DNA from: Bacillota bacterium
Lineage (GTDB): Bacteria > Bacillota > Clostridia > Lachnospirales > Anaerotignaceae
Length of the DNA: 21,238 nt
Assembly (NCBI GenBank): GCA_023413275.1
Contig: JAEZPX010000005.1
Coordinates: 1 to 21,238 of the forward strand
Reading direction: 5' to 3'
In this document: positions 1-6,086 of the stretch, in pieces
Numbering within the stretch: the first letter of the stretch is position 1
How the letters are laid out: every line of letters starts with the position of its first letter
Notes under the pieces: generated by a model
Database searches by the model: none
What the model was told of the DNA's origin: nothing
The model's input: only the letters and a program-made list of their open reading frames with translations
Position numbers and translations under genes: made by a program

Positions 1-913
1 GTCTGATTGAGTGCAAAGTTATCTTCTTTACCCCTGTTTCCTTACATCCTCGTATCATTTCATTGGTTAAATAACTTTTATTTGTGGGGAAGAGCCTATC
101 CTTTGGTTTAAGTTTGTACTGATGACGGATATACTCCTGTATTTCCTCACACAAGGTATCTGTAATTTTAATAATGCGGTTGCTTTTTGGTGTTTTACGC
201 TCCGTGATAATATCCTTACCCTGTAACCTTTGATAGGATTTATCGATACTTACAGTCCCTTTTTCAAAATCAAAGTCTTTGGGTGTCAGTGCCAATAGTT
301 CACCAATTCTTAAGCCTGTCCAATACATTAAGGAAAAAGCATAGTAGGACATAAGCTTGTCTCTCATGGCATCAATAAAAATCTCATATTCTTCTTGTGT
401 CCAAAACTCAATTTCTTTGGTTTTCTCACTGCCCATATTGCCAACCTTAGCCGCAGGGCTGCTCTTGAGCTCATAGAATTTGACTGCATGATTGAATAGG
501 GCAGAAAGTTGATTATGTATGGTCTTTCGATAAGTCATACTGTACCCCTTGCCCTTATCATCACGATAGTTCATCATTGTATTTTGCCAAGCCATCACAT
601 CGGTGGCTTTGATTTCGTTCATCTTCTTATCCTTGAAGTAGGGTAAAATCTTCTTTTCAATAATATGCTCTTTGGTTAGCCAGGTATTGAGTTTTAGCCT
701 TGCTTTCATATCGTTTTTATACAGTTCATAAAACGAGGAAAATGGCATATTCAAGTCCTGTGTTTGCTGTTGTAAAAATACTCGTTCCCACTCTAGTGCT
801 TCCTTTTTGGTGGTAAAACCACGTTTCATCTTTTTGATACGTTTTCCTTGCCAATCGGTGTAGTAAAACGCAGTAAACCAAGTGTTGTAGCGTTCATCTT
901 TGTACGCTGGCAT
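1..913 (-). CDS. int: Site-specific tyrosine recombinase (phage/ICE-type integrase), C-terminus beyond the window
   Basis: The reading frame is open from the ATG at 913 to the window edge: 304 codons. Residues 1-50 look like the arm-site DNA-binding domain of Tn916-type integrases (aromatic-rich strands, then an E-W-E-R helix). Residues 55-155 resemble the SAM-like core-binding domain. The catalytic domain begins near 165, with Arg202 in TGLRIGEL, a probable Lys240 (ERKTPKS), and His301 and Arg304 in the HSIR box at the very edge. The catalytic Tyr should lie about 30-50 residues further left, outside the window. An AAGGAGG ribosome site sits 9 bases before the ATG, inside the end of the upstream HTH gene, which it overlaps by 20 bases, so the two are probably translationally coupled. 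It would insert and excise the element at guaA. Confidence 0.9.
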   Translation of the reverse strand, partial: MPAYKDERYNTWFTAFYYTDWQGKRIKKMKRGFTTKKEALEWERVFLQQQTQDLNMPFSSFYELYKNDMKARLKLNTWLTKEHIIEKKILPYFKDKKMNEIKATDVMAWQNTMMNYRDDKGKGYSMTYRKTIHNQLSALFNHAVKFYELKSSPAAKVGNMGSEKTKEIEFWTQEEYEIFIDAMRDKLMSYYAFSLMYWTGLRIGELLALTPKDFDFEKGTVSIDKSYQRLQGKDIITERKTPKSNRIIKITDTLCEEIQEYIRHQYKLKPKDRLFPTNKSYLTNEMIRGCKETGVKKITLHSIR

Positions 914-1103
914 GGACTAATTCCTCCTTAAATCCATAGAACTTTTCTTCAAAGTACAACCTACTTACCTTACCAGCAATGGTCATAAATCCTTTTTGTT
1001 TTAATTCATTGTTTAGTTCACGCATAATTTTATAAGCATGTGATTGGGATACTCCCAGTTCCTGTGCCAATTCCTTAGATGTGATAAAGTTTTTGTTTTC
1101 CAT
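894..1103 (-). CDS. Small winged-helix/HTH protein, probable excisionase (Xis)
   Basis: A 69-residue basic protein. Residues 7-37 form a MerR/excisionase-like helix-turn-helix (ITSKELAQELGVSQSHAYK, followed by an I-x-x-L-N-x-E-L helix). The second half (G-K-V-S-R-L-Y-F-E-E-K-F-Y-G) could be the wing. Small proteins of this kind sit directly upstream of integrase genes in many Firmicutes elements and are thought to direct excision, though some act as transcription factors. The ribosome site AAAGGAG lies 10 bases before the ATG. The gene overlaps int by 20 bases and shares its promoter. The excisionase role is inferred from size, fold and position; there is no further evidence for it in the sequence. 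Confidence 0.8.
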   Translation of the reverse strand: MENKNFITSKELAQELGVSQSHAYKIMRELNNELKQKGFMTIAGKVSRLYFEEKFYGFKEELVHASVQR

Positions 1104-1136
1104 AGTGTATTCTCCTTTTAGTAATTCAACTTAATA

Positions 1137-1218
1137 TTAACATTATTGTTAATGTTGTGAATTTATTATATATTAACAAAAATGCGAATGTCAATAAAAT
1201 GTTATCAAATTTGTTAAT
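1137..1218. promoter_or_regulatory. Candidate operators of the XRE repressor (TTAACA half-sites)
   Basis: Four copies of TTAACA or its complement TGTTAA occur in the divergent control region: 1137-1142 with 1147-1152 (a palindrome with a 4-base centre), and 1173-1178 with 1212-1217, whose arms extend to 9 perfect bases (1172-1180 and 1210-1218). A second palindrome, AACATTA/TAATGTT, overlaps the first pair at 1139-1156. They flank and enter the xis-int promoter. Binding by the adjacent XRE protein is inferred. Confidence 0.45.
1165..1194 (-). promoter_or_regulatory. Sigma-A-type promoter of the xis-int operon
   Basis: Read on the minus strand: a perfect -35 TTGACA (1194-1189), an 18-base spacer and a perfect -10 TATAAT (1170-1165). 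This is the strongest consensus promoter in the element. One TTAACA operator half-site (1173-1178) lies inside the spacer, so a bound repressor would block it. Confidence 0.75.
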
Positions 1219-1245
1219 TTTATTCTTTTGCTATTTTAGTTATTG

Positions 1246-1254
1246 TGTTACAAT
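1246..1254 (+). promoter_or_regulatory. Probable extended -10 promoter of the XRE-HNH operon
   Basis: TGTTACAAT is a TG-n-TACAAT extended -10 element, 26 bases before the XRE start codon. No convincing -35 box is seen at 16-18 bases, as is usual for extended -10 promoters. Confidence 0.4.
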
Positions 1255-1279
1255 AAATGTCAGTAGGGAAGGTGATTAT

Positions 1280-1831
1280 ATGACGATTGGTGAAAAAATC
1301 AAGATAATACGTATATTTCGGAATATGAAGCAACTCGAATTAGGCATTGCTTTGGGGTTTTCTGAGTCTACTGCTGATAATCGTATAGCACAATATGAAA
1401 CCAATTACCGAGTGCCTAAAAAAGATGTCCTATTAAAAATTGCAGAAATACTGGATGTTAGCCCTTCTAATTTTTTTGTAGAACCGACTGGAAGTGCAGA
1501 GGACATTATGCAAACCTTCTTTTGGCTGGATGAGAGCAATCGAGGAGCAATTAACCTATTTCAGCTCACTAGAAATGATGGTAAAACCAATTCTTCAGAT
1601 GATACATCAGTGAGATACAATGACAACGATAACTGGCCTGCAAAAGCACCTGTTGGAATGTACTTTAAGTACGGCCTTGTCAATGACTTCATGCAAGAAT
1701 GGTTGTATCATAAGGAACAACTGAAGGCAGGTGAGATTACCAACGATGAATATTTTGAGTGGAAGTTGAACTTTCCATCTACTTGTGATGATTGTGGTAA
1801 GTCAGAGCCTAGTAAGCGGTGGAGGAAATAA
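1280..1831 (+). CDS. XRE-family transcriptional repressor of the element
   Basis: A 183-residue protein. Residues 1-62 are a Cro/CI-type HTH domain (MTIGEKIKIIRIFRNMKQ, a recognition region near LGFSESTADNRIAQYE, then P-x-x-x-V-L-L-K-I-A-E-I-L-D-V-S). The C-terminal part is acidic and aromatic, ending with a CDDCG pair and a basic tail; two cysteines alone do not make a zinc site. The ATG at 1280 was chosen because AAGG at 1269-1272 is well spaced from it; upstream in-frame ATG codons (for example 1157) would run through the promoter and operator region and add an unlikely hydrophobic stretch. The gene is divergent from xis-int, the usual position of an element's lysogeny-type repressor. HNH follows after 4 bases, so both are probably co-transcribed. 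The repressor role is inferred. Confidence 0.85.
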   Translation: MTIGEKIKIIRIFRNMKQLELGIALGFSESTADNRIAQYETNYRVPKKDVLLKIAEILDVSPSNFFVEPTGSAEDIMQTFFWLDESNRGAINLFQLTRNDGKTNSSDDTSVRYNDNDNWPAKAPVGMYFKYGLVNDFMQEWLYHKEQLKAGEITNDEYFEWKLNFPSTCDDCGKSEPSKRWRK

Positions 1832-1835
1832 GTCT

Positions 1836-2408
1836 ATGTGCCTACAAAAGTTTCAAATGCCCAAACCTATTACGATTTTGGGGCGAAGTTCTAGCATAAC
1901 TAATGCTTTTATCAATGGCATTGTGCCATGTGTTTCTCCAACAGAGGATGAAGTGAAACATGCTCTTGAGTTGCTTGGAATGAATGCCGATACAATTTGT
2001 TGTAGTTATTGCGGTGACACATACACTGAATGGGATCATCTAAACCCATTAATACTTAATAAAAAAGCTACAGGCTATATTTCTGAGATTAACAATTTGG
2101 TTCCTTCGTGCGGCAAATGTAATCAATCTAAAGGAAATAAGCAATGGAAAGACTGGATTTTAAGCGACGCAAAGTTGTCGCCCAAATCAAGGCGTATTTC
2201 AGATTTGGAGCAACGTATTGAACGACTTGAGATTTATGAATCTCAAATGCACCCAACAAAAATTGATTTTGAATTACTTGTAGGTGACGAAAAATGGGAA
2301 ACTTACTGGAGTGCATGGGGACGACTATTAGATGAAATGAGCGAAGCTCAGAAACTATCATCCGAAATTAAGAAGATTGTTTTGAATACATATAGAGATA
2401 AAAAATAA
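1836..2408 (+). CDS. HNH endonuclease
   Basis: A 190-residue protein with a complete HNH zinc-nuclease core. Cys56-x2-Cys59 (C-S-Y-C-G) is followed by the W-D-H box with His68 (EWDHLNPL), then N-L-V-P with Asn87, Cys92-x2-Cys95 and Asn96 (S-C-G-K-C-N-Q-S-K-G). The order matches the Pfam HNH pattern, with a C4 zinc site holding the beta-beta-alpha metal fold. The C-terminal 80 residues are probably helical (a run of charged heptad-like sequence near 120-137) and match nothing I recognise. The start at 1836 has GGAGG about 10 bases upstream, inside the end of the XRE gene, so the two are tightly coupled. It could be a restriction or anti-phage nuclease, a homing-type nuclease or a helper of the element; the sequence does not decide. 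Confidence 0.85.
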   Translation: MCLQKFQMPKPITILGRSSSITNAFINGIVPCVSPTEDEVKHALELLGMNADTICCSYCGDTYTEWDHLNPLILNKKATGYISEINNLVPSCGKCNQSKGNKQWKDWILSDAKLSPKSRRISDLEQRIERLEIYESQMHPTKIDFELLVGDEKWETYWSAWGRLLDEMSEAQKLSSEIKKIVLNTYRDKK

Positions 2409-2456
2409 CCCTCCCGTTCCACTAAGTCTTAAAACTTAGCGAAACGAGAGGGTTTT
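2409..2456 (+). terminator. Strong intrinsic terminator after the XRE-HNH operon
   Basis: The hairpin starts right after the HNH stop codon. The outer arms CCCTC (2409-2413) and GAGGG (2448-2452) pair, with inner pairing CGTT/AACG and CTAAGT/ACTTAG, followed by TTTT (2453-2456). It shields guaA from convergent transcription. Confidence 0.85.
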
Positions 2457-2511
2457 CCTCTTGTTATCTTAATTGTAGGGACACCTTAAATTATTGGTCA
2501 AAATAATTTTT

Positions 2512-2591
2512 AGTATCATAGCAGTATCACAGACTGTTTAAAAGTGCCACAAACCCAGTGTTTAAGCCACTTTTAAGCCGTTTGATACTTA
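2512..2591. other. Candidate right end of the element: integrase-binding repeats and guaA core site
   Basis: Between the terminator and the guaA stop are two direct copies of AGTATCA (2512-2518, 2523-2529), an inverted copy TGATACT (2583-2589) that touches the guaA stop codon, and a 9-base perfect inverted repeat TTAAAAGTG/CACTTTTAA (2538-2546, 2568-2576). Tyrosine integrases use arm-type repeats near element ends, so this is a plausible attR region. The second att copy would lie left of the window and cannot be seen. Confidence 0.4.
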
Positions 2592-4127
2592 TTCCCACTC
2601 AATGGTAGCGGGTGGTTTGGAAGTAATATCATACACGATTCGATTAATGTGTTTTACTTCATTTACAATACGAACGCTGATACGATCCAATACATCATAA
2701 GGAATACGTGCCCAATCAGCAGTCATGAAGTCCGTTGTTGTTACGCCACGCAGTGCCAAAGTGTAATCGTAGGTTCTGAAATCACCCATAACACCAACAG
2801 AACGAACATCTGTAATTACTGCAAAATACTGATTAATGCTACGGTCTAAACCAGCTTTCGCAATTTCCTCACGGAAGATCGCATCAGCATCTCTTAAAAT
2901 GGATAGCTTATCTTCAGTCACTTCGCCAATTACACGAATACCTAAGCCAGGTCCGGGAAAAGGTTGACGCCATACCAAATTTTCAGGCAAACCAAGTTCA
3001 ATACCCATCTGACGAACTTCGTCTTTAAATAAAAGGCGCAAAGGCTCTATCAATTCTTCGAAATCAACAACAGAGGGTAATCCCCCAACGTTATGATGAG
3101 ACTTAATCACTGCTGAATCACCAAGACCGCTTTCAATCACATCAGGATAAATGGTACCCTGTACCAAATGTTGAACCTTGCCAATTTTTTTCGCTTCGTC
3201 TTCAAAAACCCTGATAAATTCTTCTCCGATAATTTTTCTTTTTGCTTCAGGGTCTGTAATACCTTTCAGCTTATTTAAAAAACGCTCTTGGGCATTTGCA
3301 CGTACAAAATGAGAGTCAAAGAAACCGTCAAAAACAGATTCAACCTCATCACCTTCATTTTTACGCATTAAGCCGTGATCAACGAACACACAAGTTAGTT
3401 GTTTGCCAATTGCTTTTGATACCAAAGCAGCAACAACGCTGGAGTCAACGCCTCCCGATAGGGCACAAAGCGCTTTACCGTTGCCAACCTGTTCACGGAT
3501 TTTTTTAATCTGATCCTCAATATAATTAGTCATTGTCCAGTCGCCTTTACAACCACAAACTTCATATAAGAAGTTGTGAATCATATCAGTACCTCTGGGG
3601 GTATGATTCACTTCGGGGTGGAACTGTACACCATAAAAGCCTTTTTCGGGGTTTTCAATGGCTGCAGCAGGGCAGGTCGCTGTTTTGCCTACAATTTGGA
3701 AGCCTTCAGGCATTTCTGTTACAAAATCAGTATGGCTCATCCAGCAAATTTCTTTATCTCCAATACCCTTAAGCAGTTTACTGCTTGTATCAAAGGTAAC
3801 TTCTGTTTTGCCATATTCACTCTTTTCTTGAGCGTTCCCAACTTTTCCCCCTAGGGTATATGCCATCAACTGGCAGCCATAGCAAATGCCTAAAACAGGA
3901 ATGCCAAGCTCAAAAATTTCAGGATCACAGTGGGGGGATTTTTCATCATACACACTATTTGGTCCACCAGTGAAAATGATGCCCTTAGGATTTTTTGCCT
4001 TGATCTCGTCTATAGGCTTATTCCAAGGCATGATTTCACAATATACATGATGTTCTCTGACACGGCGCGCAATCAATTGATTATATTGGCCGCCAAAGTC
4101 TAATACGATAATCATTTCGTGGTTCAT
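2589..4127 (-). CDS. guaA: GMP synthase (glutamine-hydrolysing)
   Basis: A 512-residue protein, the normal family length (about 513-525). It converts XMP, ATP and glutamine to GMP, the last step of guanine nucleotide synthesis, in the cytoplasm. The class I glutamine amidotransferase domain (about 5-195) has its nucleophile Cys82 in GICYGCQ and the His170/Glu172 pair in FHPEVNHT. The ATP-pyrophosphatase domain has the P-loop SGGVDSS (224-230). The C-terminal dimerisation domain ends in the conserved P-P-A-T-I-E-W-E. Two adjacent ATG codons (4130 and 4127) follow GGAGG; the second has the better spacing (6 bases), and longer frames would run through the promoter. The 3' end is the target of the neighbouring integrative element and is intact. 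Confidence 0.97.
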   Translation of the reverse strand: MNHEMIIVLDFGGQYNQLIARRVREHHVYCEIMPWNKPIDEIKAKNPKGIIFTGGPNSVYDEKSPHCDPEIFELGIPVLGICYGCQLMAYTLGGKVGNAQEKSEYGKTEVTFDTSSKLLKGIGDKEICWMSHTDFVTEMPEGFQIVGKTATCPAAAIENPEKGFYGVQFHPEVNHTPRGTDMIHNFLYEVCGCKGDWTMTNYIEDQIKKIREQVGNGKALCALSGGVDSSVVAALVSKAIGKQLTCVFVDHGLMRKNEGDEVESVFDGFFDSHFVRANAQERFLNKLKGITDPEAKRKIIGEEFIRVFEDEAKKIGKVQHLVQGTIYPDVIESGLGDSAVIKSHHNVGGLPSVVDFEELIEPLRLLFKDEVRQMGIELGLPENLVWRQPFPGPGLGIRVIGEVTEDKLSILRDADAIFREEIAKAGLDRSINQYFAVITDVRSVGVMGDFRTYDYTLALRGVTTTDFMTADWARIPYDVLDRISVRIVNEVKHINRIVYDITSKPPATIEWE

Positions 4128-4144
4128 CATTAACCTCCATACAA

Positions 4145-4172
4145 ATTTCAATGTCATCCGATTTCTTGAAAT
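4145..4172 (-). promoter_or_regulatory. Inverted repeat just before the guaA ribosome site
   Basis: ATTTCAA (4145-4151) and TTGAAAT (4166-4172) are perfect 7-base complements with a 14-base loop. In the transcript this hairpin lies between the leader terminator-like stem and the GGAGG at 4138-4134. A regulatory role is only a suggestion. Confidence 0.3.
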
Positions 4173-4173
4173 G

Positions 4174-4199
4174 AAAAGCCGCCGAAAAATTCCGACGGC
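4174..4199 (-). terminator. Terminator-like hairpin in the guaA 5' leader
   Basis: Read on the minus strand: a GC-rich stem, GCCGTCG pairing with CGGCGGC (one G-T pair), loop near GAATTTTT, then TTTT (4177-4174). It begins a few bases after the predicted guaA transcription start and lies 44 bases before the start codon. No minus-strand gene lies upstream for it to terminate, so it looks like an attenuator or an RNA-stabilising hairpin. Confidence 0.55.
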
Positions 4200-4212
4200 A
4201 GATTCTCTATTT

Positions 4213-4241
4213 ATATTAGCATAGGCCACAAATATTGACAA
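4213..4241 (-). promoter_or_regulatory. Sigma-A-type promoter of guaA
   Basis: Read on the minus strand: -35 TTGTCA (4241-4236), 17-base spacer, -10 TAATAT (4218-4213). Predicted start near 4206, giving a leader of about 78 bases. Confidence 0.6.
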
Positions 4242-4308
4242 GAGAAAAAAACTATGAAATATATTGCCTGTTATTTGGAATCTTTGTAGAATATACAGTT
4301 GTAAACCG

Positions 4309-4337
4309 TTGACAGGTCAGCTTTACTTTGTTATCAT
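4309..4337 (+). promoter_or_regulatory. Sigma-A-type promoter of the purine permease
   Basis: Perfect -35 TTGACA (4309-4314), 17-base spacer, -10 TATCAT (4332-4337). It is divergent from the guaA promoter about 70 bases away. No purine-riboswitch core or PurR-box-like sequence is seen in between. Confidence 0.65.
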
Positions 4338-4397
4338 CTTAAAGTCATTGTCTTAATTTTACTTTTTTATTCATACCTACAATAAGGAGGGAAAAAC

Positions 4398-5735
4398 ATG
4401 GGTTTTTTCGAAAAATGTTTTAAGCTTAAACAGAATAATACTACAATGAAAACTGAAATTTTTGCTGGATTAACGACTTTCATGACAATGGCTTATATTT
4501 TAGTTGTTAACCCTAGTATTTTAAGTGCATCAGGAATGGATGCCAGTGCTCTTTTAACTGCAACCTGTCTTGCTTCTGCTTTGGGTACGTTTTTTATGGC
4601 TTTCTTTGCCAACTATCCTTTTGCATTGGCGCCGGGAATGGGGTTGAACGCGTATTTTGCTTTTACCGTTTGCGGTCAGTATGGTTACAGCTGGCAAGTG
4701 GCTTTAACAGCAGTATTTGTGGAGGGTATCATTTTTATTTTGCTTTCTGCAGTAAAGGTGAGAGAAGCGATTTTTAATGCGATACCATCTAATATGAAAA
4801 AAGCAACCAGTGTTGGTATTGGTATGTTTATTGCTTTTATTGGATTACAAAATGCAGGTGTTATTGTTCCGAATAGTACCGTTTGTGTTGCACTGGGAGA
4901 TATTAAAAATATTTCTGTGGCATTATCCTTAATTGGCACAATTATTACATTAGCGCTGGTTGTTAAAAAAGTAAAAGGCGCTTTGTTTTTGGGAATTATT
5001 ATAACTTGGGTTTTAGGTATTATCTGTCAACTTACCGGAATTTATGTAGTAGATATTGATGCTGGAATGTATTCCTTGATACCTCAGGGCATTATATCTG
5101 CACCTCCTAGCATTGAGCCTATTGCTATGAAACTGAGTTTTCAAGGTATACATGTTATAGAATTTATTACTGTTGTATTTGCGTTTTTATTTGTAGATTT
5201 ATTTGATACCTTAGGTACATTAATTGGTGTATCAACAAAAGCAGGTTTTGTCGATAAGGATGGCAAATTGCCTCGTATCAAAGGAGCTTTATTTGCAGAT
5301 GCATGCGCAACAACCATTGGTGCAACATTAGGTACTTCCACAGTTACAACTTTTGTAGAAAGTGCATCCGGTGTATCTGACGGCGGACGTACAGGTATGA
5401 CTGCATTTACTACGGGTGTATTATTCTTAATTGCATTGTTATTTTCTCCAATTTTAACAACAATACCATCCTTTGCTACAACACCTGCTTTGGTGGTAGT
5501 GGGTCTGTTTATGGTTGAAAATATCAGAGAAATTGACTTTAGTGATTATACAGAAGGTTTCCCTGCATTTATGACAATCTTGATGATGGTTGTTGCCTAT
5601 AGCATATCCGAAGGTTTGGTTTTTGGTGTAATTTCTTATGTGTTGTTGAAACTGCTCAGCGGCAGAAAGAAAGAATTGAATCCGGTTATCGTAATTATCG
5701 GTATTTTATTCTTTATAAAGTTGATTTTAGGATAA
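4398..5735 (+). CDS. pbuG: AzgA-type (NCS2/COG2252) guanine/hypoxanthine or adenine permease
   Basis: A 445-residue integral membrane protein, the usual length for this family, importing purine bases with protons. The N-terminal signature FMTMAYILVVNPSILS (about 29-44), the APGMGLNAYFAF segment (76-87) and the VDLFDTLGTLIGV motif (about 266-278) are diagnostic of AzgA-type permeases. Roughly 12-14 hydrophobic segments run to a very hydrophobic C-terminus. A perfect AAGGAGGG lies 6 bases before the ATG. It is divergent from guaA, so purine uptake and GMP synthesis are neighbours. The family includes PbuG, PbuO and the E. coli adenine and guanine/hypoxanthine permeases; the exact base cannot be read from the sequence, so the symbol means PbuG-like. 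Confidence 0.9.
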   Translation: MGFFEKCFKLKQNNTTMKTEIFAGLTTFMTMAYILVVNPSILSASGMDASALLTATCLASALGTFFMAFFANYPFALAPGMGLNAYFAFTVCGQYGYSWQVALTAVFVEGIIFILLSAVKVREAIFNAIPSNMKKATSVGIGMFIAFIGLQNAGVIVPNSTVCVALGDIKNISVALSLIGTIITLALVVKKVKGALFLGIIITWVLGIICQLTGIYVVDIDAGMYSLIPQGIISAPPSIEPIAMKLSFQGIHVIEFITVVFAFLFVDLFDTLGTLIGVSTKAGFVDKDGKLPRIKGALFADACATTIGATLGTSTVTTFVESASGVSDGGRTGMTAFTTGVLFLIALLFSPILTTIPSFATTPALVVVGLFMVENIREIDFSDYTEGFPAFMTILMMVVAYSISEGLVFGVISYVLLKLLSGRKKELNPVIVIIGILFFIKLILG

Positions 5736-6011
5736 AAAGCGTTTGAACATATTTTTTAAGAAGGATCATCTTGTTTGTTTTGTTAAAGTAAATTGAGTAA
5801 CAACCATTCAGACAAGACATATCATAATATGTTTTTCTTTGAGACTATTCTTTATATAAGCAGAGTATATGGGAATGAAAATGCTAGCCTATATATAGTG
5901 GCGGATGCTTGTAATAGAAAGGACGGCTGTTCGTTTGAGCAGTAGTCCTTTTGTTTCGTTATTGGAACTGTTGTGAAAAAATGGAAGCAGAGAAAAACTT
6001 CGAAGTTTTTA
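5736..6011 (+). other. Gene-free stretch with three hairpins between the permease and pfp
   Basis: No gene is supported here. Three foldable elements occur: ACATAT/ATATGT with a T-run (5817-5836); a better terminator-like stem AAGGAC/GTCCTT with inner CTG/CAG and T-rich tail (5919-5956); and a perfect 18-base palindrome AAAAACTTCGAAGTTTTT (5993-6010). The second is the likeliest terminator for the permease transcript, but it lies 180 bases downstream of the stop. Confidence 0.45.
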
Positions 6012-6040
6012 TTGTTTCTTAAATCAAAAAAATCTATAAT
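6012..6040 (+). promoter_or_regulatory. Sigma-A-type promoter of pfp
   Basis: -35 TTGTTT (6012-6017), 17-base spacer, perfect -10 TATAAT (6035-6040). The start point would be near 6047. A small repeat ATACT-TGT-AGTAT (6039-6051) overlaps the -10 and start region. Confidence 0.55.
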
Positions 6041-6086
6041 ACTTGTAGTATCTATCATGAGATAAATTTTGGAAAGGCGGATAGCA

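Larger units (their letters stand above)
1..2591. mobile_element. Integrative element next to the guaA 3' end (left part outside window)
   Basis: Seen: an outward-reading tyrosine integrase with an overlapping small HTH gene, a divergent XRE repressor, an HNH nuclease, a strong terminator and a repeat-rich stretch that ends at the guaA stop codon. Known: the 3' end of guaA is a recurrent integration site for genomic islands, which recreate the last codons of the gene. Inferred: the right end lies at or just inside the guaA stop. As in Tn916-type elements, where int lies at one end and reads outward, the left end may lie shortly after int, giving an element of roughly 3 kb. No relaxase, replication or conjugation gene is visible, so it would be an integrase-mobilised island or a remnant. 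A larger element extending left is not excluded. Confidence 0.65.

Noticed and set aside
783..794. GAGTGGGAA inside int (minus strand), identical to the end of guaA, as a possible second att core
   Set aside because: It encodes E-W-E at residues 41-43 of an intact integrase domain and the match is only 9 bases; chance is the simpler explanation.
1157..1279. Longer N-terminus for the XRE repressor starting at 1157
   Set aside because: It would run through the operators and the xis-int promoter and lacks a ribosome site; 1280 has a good one and matches the normal start of the HTH domain.
2409..2588. IS-element ends or transposase remnants near guaA
   Set aside because: The inverted repeats are too short and no transposase-like frame is present; integrase sites explain them better.
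4128..4241. Longer GuaA starting at 4241
   Set aside because: The extension covers the guaA promoter and leader hairpin, and family members start at M-x-x-x-I-I-V-L-D-F-G.
4131..4397. Purine (guanine) riboswitch before guaA or the permease
   Set aside because: The conserved three-way junction core with TATAAT-CCTAAT-like and TTTCTACC-like segments is not present on either strand; only promoters and two simple hairpins are seen.
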